This document shows positions 12,781 through 21,588 of a DNA stretch of 59,081 nt, piece after piece. The notes under the pieces are model-generated. The model did not search any database, had not been told where the DNA came from, and worked only from the letters and a program-made list of their open reading frames with translations. This DNA is from Xenophilus sp. L33 (GTDB lineage: Bacteria; Pseudomonadota; Gammaproteobacteria; Burkholderiales; Burkholderiaceae_C). The position numbers were made by a program, and so were the translations under genes. Position 1 is the first letter of the stretch, and each line of letters opens with the position of its first letter. The stretch spans positions 1 to 59,081 of the forward strand of contig NZ_LMUW01000088.1 in assembly GCF_009765735.1 (NCBI RefSeq), given 5' to 3'.

Positions 12781-13179
12781 TCAGGCAGGTTCGAGATGCT
12801 GCCGGATCCAGTCCGCCAGCGCGGACTCGTCCAACGTGCCGGCGGCCAGGTCGAGCATCTGGAAGACGCAGTCGGCGTCCGGCGCGGCCAGCTCATGGCC
12901 GTTGAGCACCAGGAACAGTTCGATCGCGACGAAGGCAGTGCGCTTGTTGCCGTCGTTGAACGGATGATTGCGTGCGATGCCGAAGCCATAGCTCGCCGCC
13001 AGCGCGGCCGCATCGGGCGACCCGTAGCTCGCCAGCTGCTGCGGCCGGGCGAGCGCCGAGACCAGCAGGTTGGCATCGCGGATGCCGCCGAGGCCGCCAT
13101 GTTCGGCGAGCTGCGCTTCGTGGATGGCGTGGACCACCGACTCGGCAAGCCAGGTCCATTGCGCGCGCCGGGCGCTCAC
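12781..13179 (-). CDS. doc: Doc-type Fic-domain toxin
   Basis: A 132-residue type II toxin of the Fic superfamily. The catalytic motif is complete: HPFNDGNKRTAF, preceded by ALARPQQLASYG. In phage P1 Doc this motif transfers phosphate to EF-Tu and stops translation. The start is GTG 13177-13179, giving MSARRAQWTW; it overlaps the antitoxin stop as GTGA, the normal coupling for such pairs. The frame continues upstream through the antitoxin region without family-like sequence, so the longer reading is rejected. The gene runs against the urease genes and ends 4 bases from the ureC stop. Confidence 0.93.
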   Translation of the reverse strand: MSARRAQWTWLAESVVHAIHEAQLAEHGGLGGIRDANLLVSALARPQQLASYGSPDAAALAASYGFGIARNHPFNDGNKRTAFVAIELFLVLNGHELAAPDADCVFQMLDLAAGTLDESALADWIRQHLEPA

Positions 13180-13400
13180 TTGGCGAGTTCGCGCAGGACG
13201 TCGCGACGCTTCTTCATGATCTGGCGGGCCGCTGCCATCTGCGTTTCGAATTCGGCGCTGTACGGCGTCAGCATCACGCCGCCGGCGGCCTCGGTCCAGA
13301 ACAGGGAGTCGCCCTTTTCCACATTGAGGCGCGCCAACAGTTCCTTCGGCAAGATGACGCCGACGGAATTGCCGATCTGAGTGAGCTTGAGCGCCGCCAT
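13176..13400 (-). CDS. AbrB/MazE-family antitoxin
   Basis: A 74-residue antitoxin with an N-terminal swapped-hairpin AbrB domain: KLTQIGNSVGVILPKELLAR is the classic DNA-binding segment and GDSLFWTEAAGGVMLTPY completes it. The acidic and basic helical tail (QMAAARQIMKKRRDVLREL) should wrap the toxin. Start ATG 13398-13400 and stop overlapping the doc GTG give the standard antitoxin-first order. A palindrome just upstream (13434-13449) is a good candidate for its own operator. Doc partners are often Phd-type; an AbrB-type partner is also seen in many genomes. Confidence 0.92.
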   Translation of the reverse strand: MAALKLTQIGNSVGVILPKELLARLNVEKGDSLFWTEAAGGVMLTPYSAEFETQMAAARQIMKKRRDVLRELAK

Positions 13401-13431
13401 CGAAATTCCCCAATACCAGCTTTCGCCGGAA

Positions 13432-13450
13432 GTTATAACAATCGTTATAC
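13432..13450 (-). promoter_or_regulatory. palindrome and -10-like site of the antitoxin-toxin operon
   Basis: TATAAC (13434-13439), spacer AATC and GTTATA (13444-13449) form a 6-4-6 inverted repeat in an otherwise GC-rich gap. On the minus strand it contains two TATAAC hexamers that resemble a sigma-70 -10 box, about 32-49 bases from the antitoxin ATG. AbrB-type antitoxins usually repress their own promoter through such a palindrome. No convincing -35 at proper spacing was found. Binding is inferred. Confidence 0.55.
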
Positions 13451-13511
13451 TAACGCTGCTCAATCGCTCCGGCAAGCAGACAGGCCCCTTTTTCTCGAGA
13501 CGAATCCTCCC

Positions 13512-14111
13512 ATGCTGACCGCCAACAAAGTGATGCCGCAAGGCAAGGGCCTGGCGCCCGTGCTGCTCAAGCGCGCCGCCACCATCGAACTCGACTGGGA
13601 CGTGCGCCAGAAAAGCCGCTTCGATACCACCGACTCGCAGGGCCGGCGCATCGGCGTCTTCCTGCCGCGCGGCACCGCCGCCCGCGGCGGCGACGTGCTG
13701 GTGGCCGAGGACGGCTCGCTGATCCGGGTCATCGCCGCGCCGCAGCAGGTGCTGGTGATCACCCATTGCAGCGAGCACGGCACGCTCTTCGACCTGATCC
13801 GCGCCGCCTACCACCTGGGCAACCGGCACGTGCCGATCGAGTTGAAGCCCGACCACCTGAAGATCGAGCCCGACCACGTGCTGGCCGCGATGCTGCGCTC
13901 GATGCACCTGATCGTGCGCGAGGCCGAGGAGGCCTTCGAGCCCGAGGGCGGCGCCTACGGCACCGACACCGGGCACGGCCACGGCGGCCACAGCCACGGC
14001 CATGCGCACGCCAAGGGCGCGGCGCCGGTCGGGCCGGTGCTGCATCCGGACGCGTACGGCGGGCATGGCCACGACCATGGCCACGAGCACGATCACGGCC
14101 ACTCCCATTGA
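13512..14111 (+). CDS. ureE: urease accessory protein UreE, nickel metallochaperone
   Basis: A 199-residue nickel chaperone that hands Ni2+ to the UreG complex. The peptide-binding domain comes first (residues 1-75), then the metal-binding domain with [20 protein letters not shown] and [13 protein letters not shown] long His-rich C-terminus (residues about 155-199, with [14 protein letters not shown] and [16 protein letters not shown]) can store several nickel ions. The start ATG 13512 is the first in frame that fits the family; the frame is open far upstream, across the antitoxin, but that part is not UreE. It is 734 bases from the ureC stop and needs either read-through or its own promoter in 13401-13511. 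TGATG joins it to ureF. Confidence 0.96.
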   Translation: MLTANKVMPQGKGLAPVLLKRAATIELDWDVRQKSRFDTTDSQGRRIGVFLPRGTAARGGDVLVAEDGSLIRVIAAPQQVLVITHCSEHGTLFDLIRAAYHLGNRHVPIELKPDHLKIEPDHVLAAMLRSMHLIVREAEEAFEPEGGAYGTDTGHGHGGHSHGHAHAKGAAPVGPVLHPDAYGGHGHDHGHEHDHGHSH

Positions 14112-14791
14112 TGCCCGACGCCCTGCCCGCTTCCAGCCTGCTGCAGCTGATCTGGCTGGCCTCGCCGGCGCTGCCGGTGGGCGGCTTCTCGTATTCCGAA
14201 GGCCTCGAGGCGGCGATCGAATGGGCCGGCGTCGACAGCGAGGCCAAGGTGTCCGACTGGCTGGCCGACCAGCTGCATCTCGCCCTGGCGCGCGCCGACT
14301 TCGCGGTGGTGGCGCAGGCGGTGCCGGCCTGGCGCGGCAACGACATCGCGCGCATCCGCCAGCTCGACGGCTGGATCCGCCAGAGCCGCGAGTCGGCCGA
14401 ATTCCAGCTGCAGACCGAGCAGATGGGCCGCTCCTTCGTCGAGTGGCTCAAGCTGCACCAGCCCGATGCGGCGAGCGTCTTCGAGACGCTCCGCCCTAGC
14501 TACCCGATCGCCTTCGCCTTCGGCGCCAGCCGCACCGAGGCTGGCGCGCGCGACGTCTGCCTGGCCTTCGCCTTCGGCTGGGCCGAGAACATGATCGGCG
14601 CGGCGGTCAAGGCAGTGCCGCTCGGCCAGAGCGCCGGCCAGCGCATCCTCGGGCGGCTGGCGACCGAGATTCCGGCGGCGGTCGACCGGGCGCTCGGCCT
14701 GGCCGACGACGACCGTCAGGCCTTCTCGCCGATGCTGGCGGTGCTTTCCGCGCGCCACGAAACCCAATACTCCCGCCTCTTCCGAAGCTGA
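14111..14791 (+). CDS. ureF: urease accessory protein UreF
   Basis: A 226-residue all-helical accessory protein that works with UreD and UreG to insert nickel in the UreC active site. Hallmarks are [20 protein letters not shown] at the N-terminus, EQMGRSF in the middle, and [20 protein letters not shown] near the end. The ATG shares its A with the ureE TGA (TGATG, positions 14109-14113), indicating tight coupling. The gap to ureG is 20 bases. Confidence 0.97.
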   Translation: MPDALPASSLLQLIWLASPALPVGGFSYSEGLEAAIEWAGVDSEAKVSDWLADQLHLALARADFAVVAQAVPAWRGNDIARIRQLDGWIRQSRESAEFQLQTEQMGRSFVEWLKLHQPDAASVFETLRPSYPIAFAFGASRTEAGARDVCLAFAFGWAENMIGAAVKAVPLGQSAGQRILGRLATEIPAAVDRALGLADDDRQAFSPMLAVLSARHETQYSRLFRS

Positions 14792-14811
14792 CAAACCCAC
14801 AGGCCGCCACC

Positions 14812-15465
14812 ATGTCCTCCGCACTGCACCACATCCCCAACCGCACCAAGAAGCTGCCGCCGCTGCGCGTGGGCATCGGCGGGCCGGTCGGCTCCGGCAA
14901 GACCACCCTGCTCGAGATGCTCTGCAAGACGATGCGCGACAAGTACGACCTGGTCGCGATCACCAACGACATCTACACCAAGGAAGACCAGCGCCTCCTG
15001 ACGGTCGCCGGCGCGCTGCCGGCCGAGCGCATCATGGGCGTCGAGACCGGCGGCTGCCCGCACACCGCGATCCGCGAGGACGCGTCGATCAACCTCGAGG
15101 CGATCGACCGCATGCTGGTGGACTTTCCGGATGCCGACGTGGTCTTCGTCGAGAGCGGCGGCGACAACCTGGCCGCCACCTTCAGCCCCGAGCTGAGCGA
15201 CCTGACGATCTATGTGATCGACGTCGCCGCCGGCGAGAAGATCCCGCGCAAGGGCGGCCCCGGCATCACCAAGAGCGACCTGTTCGTGATCAACAAGACC
15301 GACCTCGCGCCCTACGTCGGTGCCGACCTGGGCGTGATGGAGACCGACACGAAGCGCATGCGCAAGGAGCGCCCCTACGTGATGACCAACCTGAAGACCC
15401 GCACCGGCCTGGCCGAGGTCGTGGCCTTCATCGAGCAGCGCGGGATGCTGCCGCAGCCCGCCTGA
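14812..15465 (+). CDS. ureG: urease accessory GTPase UreG
   Basis: A 217-residue SIMIBI-class GTPase that powers nickel insertion into urease. The P-loop is [10 protein letters not shown] (23-32), the metal-binding CPH motif is C82-P83-H84 in [15 protein letters not shown], the switch includes [14 protein letters not shown], and the guanine-specificity motif is NKTD. It is the last urease gene here; the next gene, on the opposite strand, ends 24 bases later. No ureD follows it. Confidence 0.98.
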   Translation: MSSALHHIPNRTKKLPPLRVGIGGPVGSGKTTLLEMLCKTMRDKYDLVAITNDIYTKEDQRLLTVAGALPAERIMGVETGGCPHTAIREDASINLEAIDRMLVDFPDADVVFVESGGDNLAATFSPELSDLTIYVIDVAAGEKIPRKGGPGITKSDLFVINKTDLAPYVGADLGVMETDTKRMRKERPYVMTNLKTRTGLAEVVAFIEQRGMLPQPA

Positions 15466-15489
15466 GGCCCTTGCGCGCTCGAAGCTCGT

Positions 15490-16008
15490 TCAGAGCTCGC
15501 TGCCGTCCTTGAGCTGCCGCATCTTGTAGACCACCCGCACGCTCGCGTGGCGCGCATCGGCGGTGCGCTGGGCGTAGACGTCGGTGTCGCCCTGCACCCA
15601 GGCGGCGTACGCGCTGCCCTGATCGTTCGAGGCCAGTTCCGGGCCGAAGCTGTCGCGGCCCCATGCCAGGATCTCGGCGAAGGCGGCGGCGCCCTGGTCG
15701 GGCTGGCCCTCGGCCGCGGCGCTCCATTCGACCCGGCGCAACTGGTCGCCGGCGAAGTAGAAGACCGGCTCGAAGGGCAGCCCGGCGATCACGCTCGGTG
15801 CCGCGCGCCAACTGCCCGCCAGGCCGCCGGCCAGACGCGCCGGCCGCGCCACCCGCTGCAGGTCCGGCACGGCCTGGCGCAGTTCGTCCGCCGACATGCC
15901 GAGGTGCACCCCCGGTGGCAACGCCTGGGCCGGTACCGCATGGGCCAGCGCCAGCAACGCGCAGGCGGCCAGCGCACGGAAAATTCTGGACGGCGGGTGG
16001 ATGTGCAT
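15490..16008 (-). CDS. exported protein of unknown function
   Basis: A 172-residue protein starting MHIHPPSRIFRALAACALLA with a Sec signal peptide and likely cleavage after PAQA. A further in-frame ATG at 16032 would add eight residues. The mature part holds GVHLGMSADELRQAVPDLQR, a pattern found in periplasmic proteins that measure a threshold-like helix, then PFEPVFYFAGDQLRRVEW. I do not recognise a named family. It converges on ureG, with 24 bases between stops, and diverges from the DUF1488-like gene across 228 bases. Confidence 0.7.
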   Translation of the reverse strand: MHIHPPSRIFRALAACALLALAHAVPAQALPPGVHLGMSADELRQAVPDLQRVARPARLAGGLAGSWRAAPSVIAGLPFEPVFYFAGDQLRRVEWSAAAEGQPDQGAAAFAEILAWGRDSFGPELASNDQGSAYAAWVQGDTDVYAQRTADARHASVRVVYKMRQLKDGSEL

Positions 16009-16236
16009 CGGGGCTCGGCGGGACAAAAGCACCGTGTGATCGGATGCGTCGCCCGAAGTTCATAAATGTGCGGCAGTGTGACTTAAATCGCCGGCGCCGC
16101 CGGCCGGCGTCGAGTTGTGACAGCAACCGTGAATTGGTCCGCATCTTGCTCGCCATGTATGTCGAAGGGCTTATGTTCCTCGCTACGGGGAACCGGGATA
16201 CTTCACATCCAGATACAAGTTCAACCATCGTCGACC

Positions 16237-16533
16237 ATGGCCACCGAAGCGATCTTTCACGCCCCGACTGGCAGCGTCCAGTTTGCGATCTATCCCGACG
16301 GCTACGACGGCGCGCGAATCCTCGCCCGGATCGACGAGGAAGCCCTGCACGCCCGCTTCCAGGCGCCCGAGGGCAAGGATGCCGACCTGCTGCAGGCCTA
16401 CGCACGCAACGCCGACTCGATCGACGCCATGGCCACCACCCGCTACCGCGAGAACCCGACGATGGCGATCTGCCTGGGCTGCCAGGATTTCCTGACCCAT
16501 CCGCACCTCGCATCGGAACCGGCACGGGACTGA
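16237..16533 (+). CDS. DUF1488-like small protein
   Basis: A 98-residue soluble protein. The first half is a beta-rich stretch (FHAPTGSVQFAIYPDGYDG) followed by RILARIDEEALHARFQAP, then a helical part AYARNADSIDAMATTRYREN. This layout resembles DUF1488 proteins of proteobacteria, whose function is unknown. The start ATG 16237 is chosen because the in-frame region upstream to 16117 is Ser/Cys-rich and not family-like. It is followed by a 7-bp GC hairpin (16545-16563), so it is probably a separate transcript from the dioxygenase downstream. Confidence 0.65.
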   Translation: MATEAIFHAPTGSVQFAIYPDGYDGARILARIDEEALHARFQAPEGKDADLLQAYARNADSIDAMATTRYRENPTMAICLGCQDFLTHPHLASEPARD

Positions 16534-16544
16534 GTTCCGAAGCG

Positions 16545-16563
16545 CCCGCGCACCTCGCGCGGG
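16545..16563 (+). terminator. GC-rich hairpin after the DUF1488-like gene
   Basis: CCCGCGC (16545-16551) pairs with GCGCGGG (16557-16563) around a 5-base loop. No T-tract follows, so an intrinsic terminator is only possible, not shown. In this genome GC hairpins also arise by chance. Confidence 0.3.
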
Positions 16564-16706
16564 AGTCCGCGATGTCGCGTGCGACCCGATGCGCGATCGC
16601 GGTGCACGGCGCCCCGAGCCGCGCCGAAGCGGCACGAATCGCGGCGTTGGTCTATCGTTGCATCCCCGCGGCCGATGGCCGCGCCGGATCCCACGGAGAC
16701 AAGCCC

Positions 16707-17564
16707 ATGCGAAACATCGACGAACACACCATCACCCAGGCCGTGCTCGAGGCCATGGCGAACAGCCCGAACGAGCGCCTGCGCACCGTCATGACCAGCC
16801 TGGTCAACCACCTGCATGCCTTCGCACGCGAGGTGCAGTTGACCGAGGAGGAATGGTGGAAGGGCATCGAGTTCCTCACCGCCGCCGGCCACATCACCAA
16901 CGACAAGCGCCAGGAGTTCATCCTGCTGTCGGACGTGCTCGGCCTCTCGACGCTGGTCACGGCGCAGAACAACGTCAAGCCCGCGGGCTGCACCGAGTCG
17001 ACGGTGTTCGGCCCCTTCTACGTCGAGTCGGCGCCGCGCTACGAGAACGGCGCCGACATCGCGAACGGCGCCAAGGGCACGCCCTGCTACGTCGCCGGCA
17101 CGGTCAAGGGACTGGACGGCAAGCCTGTGGCCAACGCGAAGATCAACGTCTGGCAATCCGACGAGGACGGCTTCTACGACGTGCAGCAGCCGAACGCCGC
17201 CAGCGAGCACGAGCACCGTGCACGCGGCGAACTGCGAAGCGACGCCGAGGGCAAATTCCACTTCCGCTCGATCCTCGCCAACTTCTATCCGATCCCGCAC
17301 GACGGGCCGGTCGGCGCCATGCTGGCGCACATGGCGCGGCACCCGTGGCGGCCGGCGCACCTGCACTTCATGATCGAGGCGCCGGGCTACCAGCGGCTCA
17401 TCACGCACGTCTTCCGCGACGGCGACAAGTACCTCGACTCCGACGCCGTCTTCGGCGTGCGCTCCAGCCTGATCGCCGACTGGGTGAAGCACGAAGCGAA
17501 GGACGGCGAGCCGGCGTTCTACACGCTCGACTACGACTTCGTGCTGAACCCGGCTTCGGCATGA
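16707..17564 (+). CDS. intradiol ring-cleavage dioxygenase, likely hydroxyquinol 1,2-dioxygenase
   Basis: A 285-residue non-heme Fe(III) dioxygenase that opens an aromatic diol between the two hydroxyls. An N-terminal helical dimerisation part (MRNIDEHTITQAVLEAMANS) is followed by the catalytic beta-sandwich. Iron ligands are Y157 (GFYDVQ), Y194 (NFYPIPHDGPVG), H218 and H220 (RPAHLHF), spaced as in catechol 1,2-dioxygenases. The length and the maleylacetate reductase gene directly downstream (ATGA overlap) favour hydroxyquinol (benzene-1,2,4-triol) as substrate, giving maleylacetate. Catechol or chlorocatechol activity cannot be excluded. No ring-hydroxylating monooxygenase lies nearby. Confidence 0.92.
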   Translation: MRNIDEHTITQAVLEAMANSPNERLRTVMTSLVNHLHAFAREVQLTEEEWWKGIEFLTAAGHITNDKRQEFILLSDVLGLSTLVTAQNNVKPAGCTESTVFGPFYVESAPRYENGADIANGAKGTPCYVAGTVKGLDGKPVANAKINVWQSDEDGFYDVQQPNAASEHEHRARGELRSDAEGKFHFRSILANFYPIPHDGPVGAMLAHMARHPWRPAHLHFMIEAPGYQRLITHVFRDGDKYLDSDAVFGVRSSLIADWVKHEAKDGEPAFYTLDYDFVLNPASA

Positions 17565-18628
17565 CCGCGCTGCGCTTCACCTACCAGGCGCGCCCGGCGC
17601 GGGTGGTCTTCGGCGCCGGCAGCCTCGAACACCTGGAGCGCGAACTGCTCGCGCTCGGCGCCGAACGCGCGCTGGTGCTGTGCACGCCCGGCCAGCGCGC
17701 CGCCGCCGAAGCGCTGGCGAAGCGGCTGGGCGAACGCTGCGCCGGCGTCTTCGACGGCGCGGTGATGCACGTGCCGATCGAGGTCGCGCGCGAGGCCCAG
17801 GCGCGCGCCCGCGCCCTCGAGGCCGACTGCGCGATCGCGCTCGGCGGCGGCTCGACCATCGGCCTGGGCAAGGCGATCGCGCTCGACGGCGGGCTGCCGA
17901 TCCTGGCGATTCCCACCACCTTCGCCGGCAGCGAGATGACGCCGATCTACGGCCTCACCGAAGGCGGCCTCAAGCGCACCGGCAACGACCCGCGGGTGCT
18001 GCCGCGCACCGCCATCTACGACCCCGAGCTGATGATGAGCCTGCCGGTCGACATCGCGGTCACCAGCGGCATCAACGCGCTGGCGCATGCGGCCGAGGGC
18101 CTCTACGCGCAGGACGCGAACCCGGTCACCAGCCTGATGGCCGAAGAGGCGATCGCGGCGCTGGCGCGCGGCCTGCCCGCGCTGGTGGCCGATCCGCGCG
18201 ACATCGAGGCGCGCAGCCAGGCGCTCTACGGCGCGTGGCTGGCCGGCACGGTGCTCGGCACGGTCGGCATGGCGCTGCACCACAAGCTCTGCCACACGCT
18301 CGGCGGCAGCTTCAACCTGCCGCACGCGCAGACCCACACGGTGGTGCTGCCGCATGCGCTGGCCTACAACGCGGCCGCCGCGCCCGAGGCGATGCGCCGC
18401 ATCGCGCGGGCGCTCGGCAGCGCCGAGGCCGCGCAAGGCGTGCACGACCTGGCGCGCGCCACCGGCGCGCCGCTTTCCCTGCGCGAACTGGGTATGAAAG
18501 AAGGCGACCTGGACCGCGCCGCCGACATCGCCGCCGCCAACCCCTACTGGAACCCGCGGCCGGTCGACCGCAGCGCGATCCGCGCGCTGCTGCAGGACGC
18601 TTTCGACGGCCGCGCCCCACGCCACTGA
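17561..18628 (+). CDS. maleylacetate reductase (iron-type alcohol dehydrogenase family)
   Basis: A 355-residue cytoplasmic enzyme that reduces maleylacetate to 3-oxoadipate with NAD(P)H, feeding the beta-ketoadipate route. Family marks are YQARPARVVFGAGSLEHL at the start, the nucleotide-binding ALGGGSTIGLGKAIA, PTTFAGSEMTPIYG, INALAHAAEGLYAQDANPV and HHKLCHTLGGSFNLPHAQTH. The start ATG 17561 overlaps the dioxygenase stop by 4 bases, so the two steps are translated together. The next gene starts 17 bases later. Confidence 0.94.
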   Translation: MTALRFTYQARPARVVFGAGSLEHLERELLALGAERALVLCTPGQRAAAEALAKRLGERCAGVFDGAVMHVPIEVAREAQARARALEADCAIALGGGSTIGLGKAIALDGGLPILAIPTTFAGSEMTPIYGLTEGGLKRTGNDPRVLPRTAIYDPELMMSLPVDIAVTSGINALAHAAEGLYAQDANPVTSLMAEEAIAALARGLPALVADPRDIEARSQALYGAWLAGTVLGTVGMALHHKLCHTLGGSFNLPHAQTHTVVLPHALAYNAAAAPEAMRRIARALGSAEAAQGVHDLARATGAPLSLRELGMKEGDLDRAADIAAANPYWNPRPVDRSAIRALLQDAFDGRAPRH

Positions 18629-18645
18629 ACCAAGGACAGCTCCGA

Positions 18646-19251
18646 ATGGACAACGACATCATCGAACGCCTCGCGATCCGCGACCTCATCGAGAACTGGG
18701 CCGTCTGGCGCGACGCCGGCGACTGGGAGCGCTTCGCGACCGTCTGGCATGCCGACGGCGTGATGAACGCCACCTGGTTCCAGGGACCGGCGGCCGACTT
18801 CATCCGCGTCACCCGCGAAGGCTGGGCCAAGGGCGTGAGCATCCTGCACTTCCTGGGCGGCACCTCGATCGACCTCGCAGGCCCGCGCGCGATCGCCCAG
18901 ACCAAGATGACGATCTCGCAGCGCGGCGACGTCCAGGGCGTGGCCTGCGACGTGGTCTGCACCGGCCGCTTCTACGACTTCCTCGAGAAGCGCGACGGCC
19001 GCTGGGGCCTGGTGGTGCGCCAGCCGATCTACGAGAAGGACCGGGTCGACCCGATCGATCCGTCGGCGCGGCTGCAGCTGGATAAGGCGCGGCTGGCCGA
19101 ATTCCCGGCCGGCTACCGGCACTTGGCCTACATCCAGACCCAGATCGGCTACACGGTCAAGCGCGACATGCCGCAGCTGACCGGACCGGAGGTCGAGCAG
19201 CTCTACGCCCGCGGCAAACGCTGGCTGGAAGGCGGTTCGCCGGCCGCTTGA
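18646..19251 (+). CDS. NTF2-like (SnoaL_4-type) protein of the hydroxyquinol operon
   Basis: A 201-residue protein with an NTF2-like first half: IERLAIRDLIENWAVWRDAG, WERFATVWHADGVM, FIRVTREGWAKGVSILHFLGG. A C-terminal extension of about 60 residues (DPIDPSARLQLDKARLAEFP) is less typical. Related domains occur in the small subunits of ring-hydroxylating oxygenases and in cyclases or dehydratases. It is the third gene of a tight operon (17-base gap), so it probably has a part in the same aromatic pathway. The exact reaction is not known. Confidence 0.82.
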   Translation: MDNDIIERLAIRDLIENWAVWRDAGDWERFATVWHADGVMNATWFQGPAADFIRVTREGWAKGVSILHFLGGTSIDLAGPRAIAQTKMTISQRGDVQGVACDVVCTGRFYDFLEKRDGRWGLVVRQPIYEKDRVDPIDPSARLQLDKARLAEFPAGYRHLAYIQTQIGYTVKRDMPQLTGPEVEQLYARGKRWLEGGSPAA

Positions 19252-19284
19252 CCTTCGAGTGACTTCAGGGTTTCCAATGCCTGC

Positions 19285-21588
19285 ATGGCTCGCAGCAACC
19301 CTGACACCTCGATCCTCGGCCCGCTCGGCGGCGGACATGGCGCGCACGCGCCGCACACGCCGCATGCACAGCACGAGATGGAGACGCACGCCCACGCGGA
19401 CTGCTGCGGCGCCGACCACGCGCCCGCCGTGGCGCTGGCGCCCGGCCCGGTCGCGGCCAACACCTTCCGCATCGCCAGCATGGACTGCAGCGTCGAGGAA
19501 TCGGAGATCCGCCGCGCGGTCGAGCCGATCGCCGGCATCCGCGGCCTGCACTTCCGGCTGGCCGAGCGCACCCTGCGCATCGACGGCGCCGACGAAGCGC
19601 TGCCGCTGGCGCTGGCCGCGATCCGCAAGGCCGGCTTCACGCCCGAGCCGCTGAGCGCCGACGGCGCCGATGCCCCCGCCGCGAAGGCGGACGACGCCCA
19701 CGACCACGCACCCACCTCGTCCACCGGCTACCGCCGCTTCGCCGCCGCGCTCGGCCTCGCGCTGGTCGCCGAAGGCGTCTCGTACTTCGCCCCGGAAACG
19801 CTCGCATGGAAGGCGGTGGGCATGGCGATCGCCGCGGCCGCCATCGGCCTGGCCGGCCTCGAAACCTACGCCAAGGGCCTGAAGGCGCTCGGCCACGGCC
19901 GCCTCAACATCAATGCGCTGATGACCGTCGCGGTCACCGGCGCCTTCGTCATCGGCCAGTGGCCCGAAGCCGCGATGGTGATGGCGCTCTACGCGATCGC
20001 CGAACTGATCGAAGCCGGCGCGGTCGACCGCGCCCGCAACGCGATCAAGGGCCTGATCGACCTGGCGCCGCCGGACGCCGACGTCCGCCAGCCCGACGGC
20101 AGCTGGCTGCGCCTGGCGGCCGCCGACATTCCGCTCGACGCGATCGCCCGCGTGCGGCCCGGCGAGCGGGTCGCGCTCGACGGCGTGGTGGTGCGCGGCA
20201 TCAGCAGCATCGACCAGGCGCCGGTCACCGGCGAGAGCATCCCGGTCGACAAGGGGCCGGGCGATCCGGTCTTCGCCGGCACCATCAACCAGGCCGGCGA
20301 GATCGAGTTCCGGGTCACCGCCGGCGCCGACGACAGCACGCTGGCGCGCATCATCCACGCGGTCGAGGAAGCGCAGGGCACGCGCGCGCCGACGCAGCGC
20401 TTCGTCGACCGCTTCGCCGCGATCTACACGCCGAGCGTGTTCGCGCTGGCATTGGCGGTCGCGCTGCTGCCGCCGCTCTTTTTCGGCTGGCCGTGGCTGG
20501 CGGCGCTCTACAAGGCGCTGGTGCTGCTGGTCATCGCCTGCCCGTGCGCGCTGGTGATCTCGACGCCGGTGAGCGTGGTGAGCGGCCTGGCCGCCGCGGC
20601 GCGGCGCGGCATCCTGATCAAGGGCGGCAGCTACCTCGAAGACGCGCGGCGGCTGAAGGCGGTCGCGCTCGACAAGACCGGCACCCTGACCGAAGGCAAG
20701 CCGACGCTGGTCGCGATGAAGCGCTGGGGCGCGGTCGACGAGGCGACGCTCGGCGGCCTCGCGCGCAGCTTGGCGGCACGCTCGGACCATCCGGTGTCGA
20801 AGGCGATCGCTGCCGGCATCGCGCAGGCCGCGCAGGCCGCGCTGGAGGTCGACGACTTCAAGGCCCTGCCGGGCCGCGGCGTCGAAGGCCGCATCGACGG
20901 CCGCCGTCTCGTGCTGGGCAACCACCGGCTGATCGCCGAGCGCGGCCAGTCCGACGCGGCGCTCGAGGCCGAGTTGGCGATTCACCAGTCGCAGGGCCGC
21001 AGCGTCACGCTGCTGTCCGGCGAGGAAGGCGTGCTGGCGCTCTTCGCGGTGGCCGACACGCTCAAGCCGCAGGCGCGCGAGGCGGTCGCGGAATTGAAGA
21101 AGCTGGGCGTCACGCCGGTGATGCTGAGCGGCGACAACGAGGCAACCGCCCAGGCCGTGGCGCGCGAGGCCGGCATCGACGACGCGCGCGGCAGCCTGCT
21201 GCCGGAAGACAAGCTCGGCGCGATCGCCGAGCTGCGCCAGCGCTACGGCCCGACCGCGATGGCCGGCGACGGCATCAACGATGCGCCGGCGCTGGCCCGT
21301 GCCGACATCGGCTTCGCGATGGGCGGCGCCGGCACCGACACCGCGATGGAAGCGGCCGACGTGGTGATCATGAACGACGACCTCGGCCGCATCGCCGAGA
21401 CCATCCGCCTGTCGCGCCGCACGCATGCGGTGCTGTGGCAGAACATCGCACTGGCGCTGTCGATCAAGGCGGTGTTCTTCGCGCTCGCGGTCTTTGGCAG
21501 CGCGACCATGTGGATGGCGGTGTTCGCCGACATGGGTGCCAGCCTGCTGGTGGTCGGCAACGGCCTGCGCCTGCTGCGCCGGCCATGA
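19285..21588 (+). CDS. heavy-metal translocating P-type ATPase (Zn/Cd/Pb type)
   Basis: A 767-residue P1B-type ATPase that exports divalent metal from the cytosol. The N-terminus is His-rich (HGAHAPHTPHAQHEMETHAH) and leads into one HMA domain with the MDCSVEE motif (C68) instead of CxxC, the form found in Zn/Cd/Pb pumps. Eight membrane helices surround the core. The translocation motif is C419-P-C421 (IACPCALVIS), the phosphorylated Asp is D463 (DKTGTLTEGKP), the actuator loop is VTGESIPV, and the hinge motif is GDGINDAPALARAD. It most resembles ZntA/CadA/PbrA. No MerR or ArsR regulator is adjacent. Its stop codon touches the A-tract of the HU gene terminator. Confidence 0.94.
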   Translation: MARSNPDTSILGPLGGGHGAHAPHTPHAQHEMETHAHADCCGADHAPAVALAPGPVAANTFRIASMDCSVEESEIRRAVEPIAGIRGLHFRLAERTLRIDGADEALPLALAAIRKAGFTPEPLSADGADAPAAKADDAHDHAPTSSTGYRRFAAALGLALVAEGVSYFAPETLAWKAVGMAIAAAAIGLAGLETYAKGLKALGHGRLNINALMTVAVTGAFVIGQWPEAAMVMALYAIAELIEAGAVDRARNAIKGLIDLAPPDADVRQPDGSWLRLAAADIPLDAIARVRPGERVALDGVVVRGISSIDQAPVTGESIPVDKGPGDPVFAGTINQAGEIEFRVTAGADDSTLARIIHAVEEAQGTRAPTQRFVDRFAAIYTPSVFALALAVALLPPLFFGWPWLAALYKALVLLVIACPCALVISTPVSVVSGLAAAARRGILIKGGSYLEDARRLKAVALDKTGTLTEGKPTLVAMKRWGAVDEATLGGLARSLAARSDHPVSKAIAAGIAQAAQAALEVDDFKALPGRGVEGRIDGRRLVLGNHRLIAERGQSDAALEAELAIHQSQGRSVTLLSGEEGVLALFAVADTLKPQAREAVAELKKLGVTPVMLSGDNEATAQAVAREAGIDDARGSLLPEDKLGAIAELRQRYGPTAMAGDGINDAPALARADIGFAMGGAGTDTAMEAADVVIMNDDLGRIAETIRLSRRTHAVLWQNIALALSIKAVFFALAVFGSATMWMAVFADMGASLLVVGNGLRLLRRP

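Noticed and set aside
13180..13413. Longer N-terminus for the Doc toxin
   Set aside because: It overlaps the whole antitoxin in another frame and is Arg-rich; GTG 13177-13179 with GTGA coupling is the typical start.
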